Source of the DNA: Aralia elata
Taxonomy: Eukaryota; Streptophyta; Magnoliopsida; Apiales; Araliaceae
Length of the DNA: 64,000 bases
Assembly: GCA_034770075.1 (NCBI GenBank)
Contig: CM068388.1
Coordinates: 14,717,653 to 14,781,652, forward strand
Direction: 5' to 3'
Below, one piece after another: positions 34,832 to 44,588 of this stretch. The stretch's first letter is position 1. Each line of letters begins with the position of its first letter. The notes under the pieces are model-generated. The model worked only from the letters and a program-made list of their open reading frames with translations, had not been told where the DNA came from and did no database searches. A program made the translations under genes and the position numbers.

Positions 34832-36560
34832 GTGTATCAATTTGAGTAATCCTTGCCTAACAAACGATCTTTCAAATTTGAATGGTGATTATGATTTTGA
34901 CATTGAGCTGGATTTCGATTTAATGGGCATTGAACAAGACGAGACAGATTACGACGACGCGCCTGATGAGATCAAAGGATGGGTCGAGGATAAACCCAAA
35001 CCCAATTTGGACCAAACCGTCACCATTGATATTGGAACCCCTGATAAGCCAAAGGAACTCAAGATAGGGACAGACCTTACCCCCAGCCAAAAAGCCGAAA
35101 TAATTGAGTTACTAAGCCAATATGAGGATGTCTTTGCCTGGTCGCACGAGGATATGATCGGATTGTCCACCAACATTGTGGTGCACCGGTTACCCATCAA
35201 AGAGGGTTTCAGGCCTGTCAAGCAGAAACTAAGAAAGTTGAAACCTGAGTGGAGCTTAAAGGTGAAGGAAGAGATCATCAAGCAATTCAGGGCGGGAATC
35301 ATTATGGTGTCCACTTACCCAGAATGGCTGTCTAATGTAGTCCCAGTGGCTAAGCCTGGAGGAAAGGTGAGGGTATGTGTAGACTATAGAGATCTAAACA
35401 AGGCCAGTCTCAAGGATAATTTCCCGGTACCTTTCATACACATCCTGGTGGATAACACGGCCCAGTACGAGATGTACTCTTTTGTTGATTGTTTTGCGGG
35501 GTATCATCAGATAATGGTGGCAGAGGAGGATCGGGAAAAGACCGCATTCATCACCCCCTGGGGCACTTTCTGCTATAGACGACTGGCTTTCGGTCTCACG
35601 AATGCAGGGGCTACTTATCAGAGAGCCATGATGGCCTTGTTCCACGATATGATGCACAAGGAGATAGAGGTCTACGTGGATGACATTATTGTGAAATCGA
35701 GGGTAGAATCCGATCATATAACTCATCTCAAAAAGCTATTCGATCGGCTCAGAAAGTATAATTTGAAACTCAATCCAGACAAGTACGCTTTCGGAGTACA
35801 GTCGGGCAAGCTCTTGGGTTTCCTGGTTAGTGATCGGGGCATTGAGTTGGACCCAGCAAAGATTAAGGCCATTGTGGATATGCCAGCACCTCGCACAAAG
35901 AAGGAGATAAGGGGATTCCTGGGGAGAATAAACTTCATCAGCCGCTTTATATCCCACTTGACGACTACGTGTGAGCCGATTTTCAAATTGTTAAGAAAGG
36001 GTGTTTCCCAAGAGTGGAATGAGCAGTGTCAGAGGGCTTTTCAGATCATTAAGAAAAAGCTGACGGAGGCACCAGTGCTGGTACCCCCGAAGGATGGGAT
36101 CCCTTTGTTTATGTATATATCCGTCAACACCATCGCGATGGGATGTATGTTGGGACAAAAGAATGAAGCAGGTAAAGAACAGGCCATCTATTACCTTAGC
36201 AAAAGATTTAGCCAATGTGAGCAGAATTACACTCCCATCGAGAAGACCTGTTGTGCTCTGGCCTGGGCTGCAGGGAGATTACAGCACTACCTCCATGGGC
36301 ATACAACGTACCTGATATCAAGAATGGATCCCCTGAAATATATTTTCGAAAGGCCCATGCTGAATTGTCGACTATCAAGATGGCAGTTAATTTTACAACA
36401 GTTTGACATGGTGTACGTGACCCAGAAGGCCATGAAAGGGCAAGGAATTGCAGATCAGTTGGCAGAAGCCCCGGCAGGAGGGATGGAGCCGTTAGAAACT
36501 CCTCTCCCGGGCGAGGATATATTTTGGGTATCGCGCGAAAAATGTGATGACGAGGGATAA
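34832..36560 (+). pseudogene. C2 reverse transcriptase and RNase H, ends at a nonsense codon
   Basis: An acidic N-terminal linker (DYDFDIELDFDLMGIEQDET) is followed by RT fingers and palm (GGKVRVCVDYRDLNKA, FVDCFAGYHQI, TAFITPWGTFCYRRLAFGL), the intact catalytic YVDD at 35673-35684, then RT connection (LGFLVSDRGIELDP, FLGRINFISRFI). RNase H of the usual Ty3 type follows (IYYLSKRFSQCEQNYTPIEK, LISRMDPLKYIFERPML). The frame is open from the splice acceptor to TAA at 36558-36560, where C1 has CAG. This is the only in-frame stop before the second RNase H, so this part is nearly intact. Confidence 0.9.
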
Positions 36561-38308
36561 TTTTGGAAGCTGTATTTTGATGGTGCCATGAATGCCGAGG
36601 GGGCAGGAGCCGGAGCGGTCCTAATCTCTATCACCGGAGAACAATACCCCGTGGCCGCTAAACTGCATTTCAGCAATTCGAACAACACCGCTGAATACGA
36701 GGGATGTATCTTGGGACTCCGCTTGGCCCGCGACATGGGAGTGAGGAGGCTAGCAGTGTTCGGGGATTCAGAATTGGTAATCAGACAGGCAATCGGGGTG
36801 TACAACACTAAAGAGCTTCGGTTACTCCCATACCATCGTTGTGTTACCCAGCTGATGCAAGAGTTCGAAGATATCGCTTTTCGACATATCCCCCGGGGTC
36901 GGAATGATTTTGCAGATGCATTGGCAACCCTGGCCTCCTTAATCCACATAATCAAAAGAAAAGACATTCCGCAGGTTGAGATAGCCGCACAGAATGCCCC
37001 GGCATATGAGGAACATGTGGCAGTGTTATCAGACGAGGTGGGGTTGGCAAGGCAGCCCTGGTATCATAATATCAGGGAATATCTGAGAGATAGATCCATT
37101 CCCGACCAGGCGAGTCGAACTGAAAGGATGAGAATTCAAAAAATGGCGATGAAGTTCTACTTGAGTGGGGATTCACTCTACAAGAGGGATGCCGGTTTGG
37201 GACTGTTGCAGTGCGTGGATGAGACGCAGGCCCAAAGGATTATGAACGAAATACATGGTGGAGTGTGTGGGCCACACATGAGTGGACCGATGCTGGCCAA
37301 AAAGATTTTGAGAACAGGGCATTATTGGTTGACCTTAAAAGCTGACTGTGATGATCATGTCAGACGGTGTTACCAATGTCAGGCGCACGGTAATGTGATC
37401 CATACGCCCCCCAATGAACTGCACTGTATGACCTCCCCGTGGCCATTCTCAATGTGGGGAATGGACGTGATCAGACCAATAGAGCCCAAAGCAAGCAACG
37501 GGCACCGATTCATTTTCGTCATGATCGATTATTTCACCAAGTGGGTAGAGGCAGCCTCTTTCCCCAAAGTCACTCAGGAGGTTATCGTTGGGTTCATCAG
37601 GAATAATGTCATTTGTCGATACGGGCAACCTGAGGTTTTGGTCTCCGACAATGCTAAGAATTTGAACAACGCCCTCATGAAGGGATTGTGCGACCCAGTT
37701 TAAAGATCAAACACCTCAACTCTGTCATTTACCGTCCCAAAATGAATGGAGCAGTGGAGGCTGCCAATAAGAACATCAAGAAGATCATGGCAAAAATGTC
37801 TGCTAATCATCGGGGATGGCCAGATCTGCTACCCCTCACCCTACTGGCATATCGAACATCAACGCGTACTTCTACAGGGGCAACCCCTTACGCTTTGGTG
37901 TATGGAATGGAGGCCGTCCTGCCAATTGAGGTTGAGATGGCGTCCCTCAGAATAATGATCGATGCTCAGATAAGCGAGGAGGATTGGATGCAAAGTCGAT
38001 ACGATCAGTTGGCCTTAATTGATGAAAGGAGGGTGGCTGCTGTTTGGCACGGTCAGTTATATCAACAAAGGATCTCTCGGTCATATGACAAAAGGATAAG
38101 ACCTCGGAAATTCAAGGAGAATGACCTGGTGCTAAAGAGAGTCATGCCTTGCCAAGACGAAGCCAAGGGGAAGTTTGCCCCAAATTGGGAGGGACCTTTT
38201 GTGATTAAGAGGGTGCTATCTGGAGGAGCCCTCATATTGCAAGAAATGGATGGTGAGACATTTCCACAACCCCTAAATTCTGACTCAGTGAAGCGATTCT
38301 ACGCGTAA
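36561..38308 (+). pseudogene. C2 archaeal-type RNase H and integrase, frameshifted
   Basis: Same frame as the RT exon. A second RNase H: YFDGAMNAEGAGAGAV, AEYEGCILGLR, FGDSELVIRQ and RNDFADALATLAS supply the D-E-D-D residues; this duplicate, archaeal-like RNase H is a hallmark of Tat elements. Integrase follows: zinc-binding HHCC (EIHGGVCGPHMSG, CDDHVRRCYQCQ), catalytic core with Asp in WGMDVI, Asp in VSDNAKNLNN and Glu in MNGAVEAANKNIKK, then a C-terminal domain (GKFAPNWEGPFVIKRVLSGG) ending at 38308. Two extra bases within ~10 bp at about 37695 (relative to C1) break the frame between the second Asp and the Glu, giving overlapping ORFs 36588-37703 and 37688-38308. Confidence 0.88.
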
Positions 38309-38797
38309 ATCATCAATTCCCTTTTTCCTTTGAGGAGCGAACTACGTAGGACCTGATCTCCCAACTTGTGGGGGTACGTAGGCAGCCATCATGGCGCGGT
38401 CTGATCCTTAAAAAAAATAATCCTTTCCCTAACCAAAACCAATTTTCGATAGCCAGATAAAACCTTCCTACACCCTCAAAACTTTCCCGAAACCAACTCC
38501 CTAACCAGTTTCACCCCAAAATACATACCCTGATCCGACCAAACAGTTATCCAAAATCTGAGACTCAATCCGATGAAATCAAAAGGTGGGCGGCAATATC
38601 TGTCAAATCTCCATCAAGTCTTGAGAAAAGAAAGAGGGCGAAATGTCAAAATCGTGGTCAATTGGATAAAATGATGATCCAATGGAAGGCAATGATACGA
38701 CAAAAGGGGAAAATGACTAAATTTTAATGCATGTCTATATATATAAGTCGTTTTATTACAAGATTTCTCTTTCAATAACTGATGAAACCAACATAGT
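38309..38797 (+). other. C2 spacer between pol and convergent antisense genes
   Basis: About 490 bp without coding potential, conserved with C1 (51530-52015). The best conserved stretch is ACTACGTAGGACCTGAT ... GTACGTAGGCAGCCATCATGG just after the integrase stop. It must hold the 3' ends of the antisense transcripts. Confidence 0.6.
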
Positions 38798-40385
38798 CTA
38801 TGCAGGAAATAAAATAATCCACAAATCTGAAACTAGCTGAAGCAGGATGGACAGGGCGGTGGACAGATCTGAAGCGTCAGCATCTCTTGCAATCTGCTGC
38901 CCCATCATATCAATACGATCCAGTAAAGCAGTAGCTCGGCTGACAGTCCCAAAATGAGCATCTACCGCTGCCCTGGTCTGAAATACAATGGCCTCTCTGT
39001 CGGCAATGGCAGCGTCTCTAGCCCGAAGGGCCTCATCTCTCTCGACAAGGGCGGCATCCCTCTCGGCTTCAGTAGCAATCAGGGCCAGGCGGAGTTGGGA
39101 ATCCTCAGTAACCCGACTCGGGGCAGAATCGGCTGAGATAGGGTGGTCTGTGGTATCTTCTGGGAAAATCACTCCAAAATCATCGAAGGCCCAAGTCCGA
39201 CTCAAACTAGCCGACTCCAAGTCTCCGCGCAACCACTGTACGTAAGCAAACGTCTGGATGTGACGGCTCTCACTATATTCGGCAAGGATCCTGCAATCCC
39301 AAAGCTCGTATACCTGCAATAGATCCCTCTCCGTACAGGATGATATAAGGAATCGGTATGCAGCTGCACCCGCGAAGGGGTGTAAATCCTGTGTCTGATC
39401 AAACTGCCCCATAACCGCCAGGGGATGATAGGTCGTCACGCCCCTCAACCCAGCAATGGGGATGAAATCCAGGTCAGGCACATGAGTCAAGAAGCTCATG
39501 AAGGAGCAATAGCCCGAGTAGACCAATAGGTGAAAGGGATCCTCAATGACAGACAAAAATGATGTCCAGGAGGCCACATCAGTACAGCTCACGGGACGAA
39601 GCGAAAACTGCGTGGTTATGTCATGGCTGAAGCAAAACCCTCGGCGATGGAAGTGGCCGATGCGACTAAGATGACTCATGAACCACACGTATAACAAAGC
39701 CGAGCTCCCTCTGAAGGCTCTGCCTCGAAAAAAACTGGCAATATGTGGCTGACATATGGGTATCCGCCAATATCATAGGAAGAATGGTGTGATCCTCCTG
39801 AAGGGCTCTAACGGCCGCCACAATCCGCATGTCCAAATGATCGGGTCCCGCAGGCAAATACAAAACTGAGAGGACACAGGCCATCAGGACATCCACTCTC
39901 AAGGCGCCCCAGCGCTCCTCGGACACGGAAAAATCACCAAAGAAAAGTCGAAAACCGTTAGGTGAGCCAAATCGGTCAATAAAGAACTGAAGGGGAACCA
40001 TATGGTCTGATGTGATCACCGGCAACAGGACAGCCCTTCGCAAACCAGTGAAAGTCAAAAATTGACGGCGCATGGAACCAACTGTGACCCTAGCACAAGG
40101 TCTATCCAGGGGCAGGCCGGTGAAGCGAGCATACTCCTCGAGGGTGGGGGTCAGCTCTACTGTCCCTAACCTAAACACCTGACGGGCAGGGGCCCAATAG
40201 CTCAGAAGACCATCCACGAAGCCCGCTGGCACCTGAAGGGTCAATAAGGACCAAGAATGTCCCAAAAGACCATCTGCGGTAATCCTTTCTGCCGGCAGTA
40301 AACTGTCCAACCAGCGAAGGAGGCTGCCCACCAACCCTGTGGGAGGAGTGGAATCCAAACGAAGCACGACATCTGAGGGCGACAT
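38798..40385 (-). pseudogene. C2 antisense gene 2: PMD/DUF7745-like protein with C-terminal coiled coil, one frameshift
   Basis: A minus-strand gene of about 528 codons, convergent with pol. The ATG at 40385 directly follows an acceptor-like TTTTTTCACAG, conserved in C1 (53601), so the start may be the first codon of an internal exon. The N-terminal half has the VELTPTLEEYARFTGLPL signature typical of plant mobile domain and related plant-transposon-associated proteins. The last ~100 residues contain a charged heptad-like stretch (ALVERDEALRARDAAIADRE) likely to form a coiled coil. A run of seven A at 39728-39734 adds one base relative to C1 and splits it into two frames (40511-39666 and 39697-38798). 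C1 is open at that site but broken elsewhere, so the ancestral gene was intact. Biochemical function unknown. Confidence 0.75.
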
Positions 40386-40599
40386 CTGTGAAAAAAATAG
40401 TATCAAAAAAGACTGTACAGGGGTCATTTCTCTACCCATAAATAAAAAGCATGCATCTACAGTTAATAATAAAGCAGGTGAATCCCATAAAGATGAAAAA
40501 GAACTGTGCATAAATAAATAAATGAGTTCAGTACATAGTGCGTGAATGAAAAAGAAATATAAACAGGTACAGGTACAAAAGGCCCTATCCTATCCGGAT
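40386..40599 (-). other. C2 gap between the two antisense genes
   Basis: About 215 bp, T-rich on the minus strand and ending in TTTTTTCACAG before the ATG of gene 2. It looks like the 3' part of an intron, so the two antisense genes could be alternative products of one transcript. I find no clear donor. Confidence 0.4.
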
Positions 40600-42572
40600 C
40601 TAAATAAAATCGGTATCGTCTATGAAGGAAGGATCCTCGAACTGATCCCCTGGGGTCGTCGAGCTCGGAGGATCAAAGTTCATGTCAGGAATGTAGGGAT
40701 GCGCTGTGGCATCAGATGAACTCGGGCCTGCATCATAACCCGCACCGTCTGGGTCATAGACGTAAGCCTCCTCCGGGGTCCGGCCCAACGACCGAACAAA
40801 CAGCGACAACTGATCTACCTGACGGGTCAATGTGGCGATCTGCTCAGCGTGGGTAGGGGTCCGGACACAGGCAGCCCAATCGGTCATCGTCACCGAGCCT
40901 GGAACCATGTCTCCAAGAAAGAAAGTGGCCCGAGTCTGAGGACCGATGGTACGGGGCACCCACCAGGTACGGAAGGCATCACTCGTGCTGGGACCCGTCG
41001 AAAGCATCCGGCCGTCCTCCCCCGCAATCATGATCTCTGGAGGCGGAGAATCTAGTGGCCAAGAGGTAGCGAAAGGAGGGGAGTACGGGATGCGGATCTC
41101 TCCAGTAACGCATCTGAAGGCGCGCTCCCCCAGGTACATAACCCATCCTCCAACACTCTGCAAAGTGAGGCGACGGGTGGAAAGTGCAAACTCCGGGCCG
41201 GTAGGATGTCCACCTATAAACCCCACATCTAGATGCTCGGAAAGATAAGGCCTCCAGACGACCCCTGCAGCTGTGATCAGCTCCAGCTGGATGCGGCAGT
41301 GTGCAAAGCTGCCTGATATCGGGACCTCCTCTAGAGTGCTGTGATGCCACCGTCGGCCCCGGGGATAAGTATCAAGGCCGAGAGTAGTGACAGGCCTCAG
41401 GCATGGAAGACGCTCGTAGGCCCAGAACTGCGAACAGAAACAGTGAAAAGCATGAGAAACCGACAGACGCAGAAAGAAAAGAAATGAATTGACGGGAAAT
41501 ACATTAAGAAAAAGAAAGAAGTCTCACCAGCAGAAAATGATAGAATCCAAGCCAAGCGTCTGTCTGGCCCTCCGAGCGTAGACGCATACCATGGAGGAAA
41601 TAGGCAAAGGTGAATGACCCCCAGTCATAGTCACTGATGCGATCCACGTCTCTGACCGCTCCCACGACGCTGAAATGAATGGTGGAGGAATTGTTCCCTA
41701 GGAAACAACCCCTCATGATCGTCAGGAACAAGCGTCGGAGCAGAATGTCCCGGGTACCCTGATCCGCTGGAATGGGCAGCGCGTAGAGACCCCCGACTGC
41801 ATCGACAGCCAAGGCACCGGATCGAATACTGCGGGCCTTAAAGACCCGGTCCTCAGCAGTAAATCCCAATAGAGCCCGGACCTCCGCCGGAGTGATGTCG
41901 AGGTCTAGAGGAACGCGGGACCCGGTAAACTCTATGCCCGTAATGTACCTCCAGTCCCATGGGGTCAGCACAACCTCGCAGTCAAGAAGGTGAAGAGACT
42001 GTGTCTGGTGGAACCAGCGCTCGGATAAGGCCCTCATGTAACCCCAGGGACACTGCCGGGGGATGATAGTGAAGAAATGACGGAGGCCCCAAGAATCCAC
42101 CATAGCCCGGTAGTCGCTGTGCAGAGCCGTATAGAGGGAGTAGATGTTGAACCAGTTGCCCCTCGGCTGGGTAAACTCGGGTACCTGGGGCAATCACCAA
42201 AGGGTCAGTCCGGATAAAAGGAGAATTGAGAAATTGAGAATAAAATCAGAATAGAACCGAATATACCTCGTTAGCCACGAGAGATGCTGAAGGGTGACGA
42301 CTGAGATCCCGACCCAAAAGATCGGATATCTGCACAGAGGCGCCCGAAGAAGCCTGATGAGTAGATGGAGCCGGTATGCTGGAGGATGGCCCCTCTGCCG
42401 CGACCTCCGGAGGAGCAGCCTCCTCAACGTCCGGAGGACCAGGACGAATGACAGCCTCCGCCAAACGACAAGCCTGACGGGTCCGAGGAGGAACAGGAGC
42501 GGGTGCAGCCCTACGACGGTGAACACCCGACGTCCGTGACACGGAGGAACTACTATGAGCATCGGGATCCAT
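40600..42572 (-). CDS. C2 antisense gene 1: intact 3-exon plant mobile domain (PMD) protein, 596 codons
   Basis: Minus strand. Coding exons 42572-42267 (306 bp), 42184-41528 (657 bp) and 41427-40600 (828 bp with stop), all joined at phase 0 across GT...AG introns of 82 and 100 bp. Donors are GAG|GTATAT and CTG|GTGAGA; acceptors are CCCCAG|GT and TCGCAG|TT. I read the joined frame without a stop. Exon 1 is Ser/Pro/Arg-rich. Exon 2 has MRALSERWFHQTQSLHL and EVVLTPWDWRYITG, the ALAERW...TFHL and TPxDW-LTG signatures of plant mobile domain proteins. Exon 3 opens FWAYERLPCLRP, the PMD WxWERxP motif. A 5' UTR exon ends at CTACAG|GTAACACT (43045), with acceptor TTCCAG at 42575. PMD proteins in hosts (MAIN/MAIL family) act in silencing and genome stability; what the element version does is unknown. 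Confidence 0.8.
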
Positions 42573-43346
42573 GACTGGAATGGAACGGGCGAGAAAGAAG
42601 GTAAGTTCCCTTTTAAAATTATGTAATGAATATTCTAAATTTCTAGCCTCGTCATATAATTAATGCAACATGATGCACACCAAAAAAAAAAAAAAAAAAA
42701 AAAAAAAACTTCGGCAGAGTTCCGTTTATAAATGGACATCCCATGCATATCCAAGCATGTTTTTCAAAGAACTCAGGCCCCAACAGATCATATTTGCATT
42801 CATATATGTAAATAAAGCATGTAAAATGCCATAACTGCATGATTTTCTTTCAAAAAGGAGCAAACGTATACGTGGGACCGCCTCATGAACATAAAATAGG
42901 ACCCACACAGTTAAGACACATCATGTATATATGATAGTACATTACATAGCATTGTAAAGCATACATTTTATCTCTAAACATGCAAATAGTCAAATGTATA
43001 GCGAAACATTGAAGAAATTGAAAAGTGACCGGTCAAAGTGTTACCTGTAGCGTGTAGATCAATCCTACCGGAACAGTTTTTGCAGGAAAGTTGAAAAATC
43101 GACAAAAAGCCCTTGCGAACAAGCCAAAAATCGCGAGAAATAGGTGTGAATTGGAAGTTGAAAGTGACAGATCTGGAAGTGGTGAACCGCTTACACATGC
43201 CGATTTTGGCCGCAGATGTATCTGCGGCTGGCCGCAGATCAATCTGCGGCTGGCCGCAGATCCATCCGCGGCTGGCCCTGGTGGGTCCCACCTTGCTCCC
43301 TTGCAGCCAATTGACGTGGTGAGTGAAAAAAGATTACGAGATGGGT
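42573..43346 (-). promoter_or_regulatory. C2 antisense 5' UTR intron and upstream palindrome cluster
   Basis: Contains a predicted 470-bp 5' UTR intron (43044-42575) and a run of about 25-28 A residues (42680-42708). Three 20-bp palindromes of the LTR-promoter type lie at 43209-43228, 43231-43250 and 43253-43272. They sit upstream of the predicted antisense transcript start, as they sit upstream of the sense TATA-like box in the LTR. I see no clear TATA box on the minus strand. Confidence 0.55.
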
Positions 43347-44367
43347 GACCGGCGACGATACCCGGCCCCGACGAGACGATCGACCGGCGACGATAACCGG
43401 GATCATGAGATGAATGGCCGGCGACGATAACCGGCTCCGACAAGATAACCAACCGGCGATGATAACCGGGGGTTACGAGATGGGTGACCGGCGACGATAC
43501 CCGGCCCCGACGAGACGATCGACCGGCGACGATAACCGGCGATCATGAGATGGATGTCCGGTGACGATAACTGGCTCCGACAAGTAACCAACCGGCGACG
43601 ATAACCGGGGGTTACGAGATGGGTGACCGGCGACGATACCCGGCCCCGACAAGACGATCGACCGGCGACGATAACCGGCGATCATGAGATGGATGTCCGG
43701 CGACGATAACCGGCTCCGACAAGATAACCAACCGGCAACGATAACCGGGGGTTACGAGATGGGCGACCGGCGACAATACCCGGCCCCGACGAGACGATCG
43801 ACCGGCGACGATAACCGGCGATCATGAGATGAATGGCCGGCGACGATAACCGGCTCCGACAAGATAACCAACCGGCGACGATAACCGGGGGTTACGAGAT
43901 GGGTGACCGGCGACGATACCCGGCCCCGACGAGACGATCGACCGGCGACGATAACCGACGATCATGAGATGGATGTCCGGCGACGATAACCGGCTCCGAC
44001 AAGTAACCAACCGGCGACGATAACCGGGGGTTACGAGATGGGTGACCGGCGACGATACCCGGCCCCGACGAGACGATCGACCGGCGATGATAACCGGCGA
44101 TCATGAGATGGATGTCCGGCGACGATAACCGGCTCCGACAAGATAACCAACCGGCGACGATAACCGGGGGTTACGAGATGGGTGACCGGCGACGATACCC
44201 GGCCCCGACGAGACGATCGACCGGCGACGATAACCGGCGATCATGAGGTGGATATCCGGCGACGATAATCGGCTCCGACAAGATAACCGACCGGCGACGA
44301 TAACCGGGGGTTGCGAGATGGGGGACCGGCGACGATACCCGGCCCCGATCGAGACGATAGATTGAAA
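43347..44367. repeat. C2 tandem array: 7 units of 139-140 bp, each four 35-bp monomers
   Basis: Unit starts (GACCGGCGACGATACCC) at 43347, 43486, 43625, 43765, 43905, 44044, 44184 and 44324, the last truncated. Each unit is four 35-bp monomers sharing the core CCGGCGACGATAACCGG with different tails. Short minus-strand ORFs reading GYRRR repeats are artefacts. Tandem repeats here, upstream of the 3' LTR, are a known feature of Tat/Ogre elements and a reported source of satellite DNA. Confidence 0.95.
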
Positions 44368-44575
44368 GAGTGAACCCAACGACTGACAAACACGGTCAGA
44401 GGGTTAAAGCATCGACACTCTTGCGGATAGTTTGCATGCGTTACATCTTGTGTTGCATCATAAATCAGATGTGTTGCATCATATATGTATTGTCAATTCT
44501 TATACACTGCCATTCATGCATCGGGTGTCTGTTTCTTTATCCTGTTCATTTCATTTAACATTTCATAAACATGAT
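44368..44575 (+). other. C2 region between array and polypurine tract
   Basis: About 200 bp with repeated GTTGCATCAT motifs and no coding potential; closely conserved in C1 (56746-56953). Confidence 0.6.
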
Positions 44576-44588
44576 AAAGAGGGGCAGC
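44576..44588 (+). other. C2 polypurine tract
   Basis: AAAGAGGGGCAGC directly abuts the 3' LTR start, the expected plus-strand primer; the identical tract precedes the C1 3' LTR. Confidence 0.9.

Noticed and set aside
43403..44389. Several overlapping minus-strand ORFs of 62-139 aa reading GYRRR/SSPVG repeats
   Set aside because: They are translations of the 35/140-bp tandem array; frames stay open because the monomer lacks stops, and there is no start, domain or conservation with C1.
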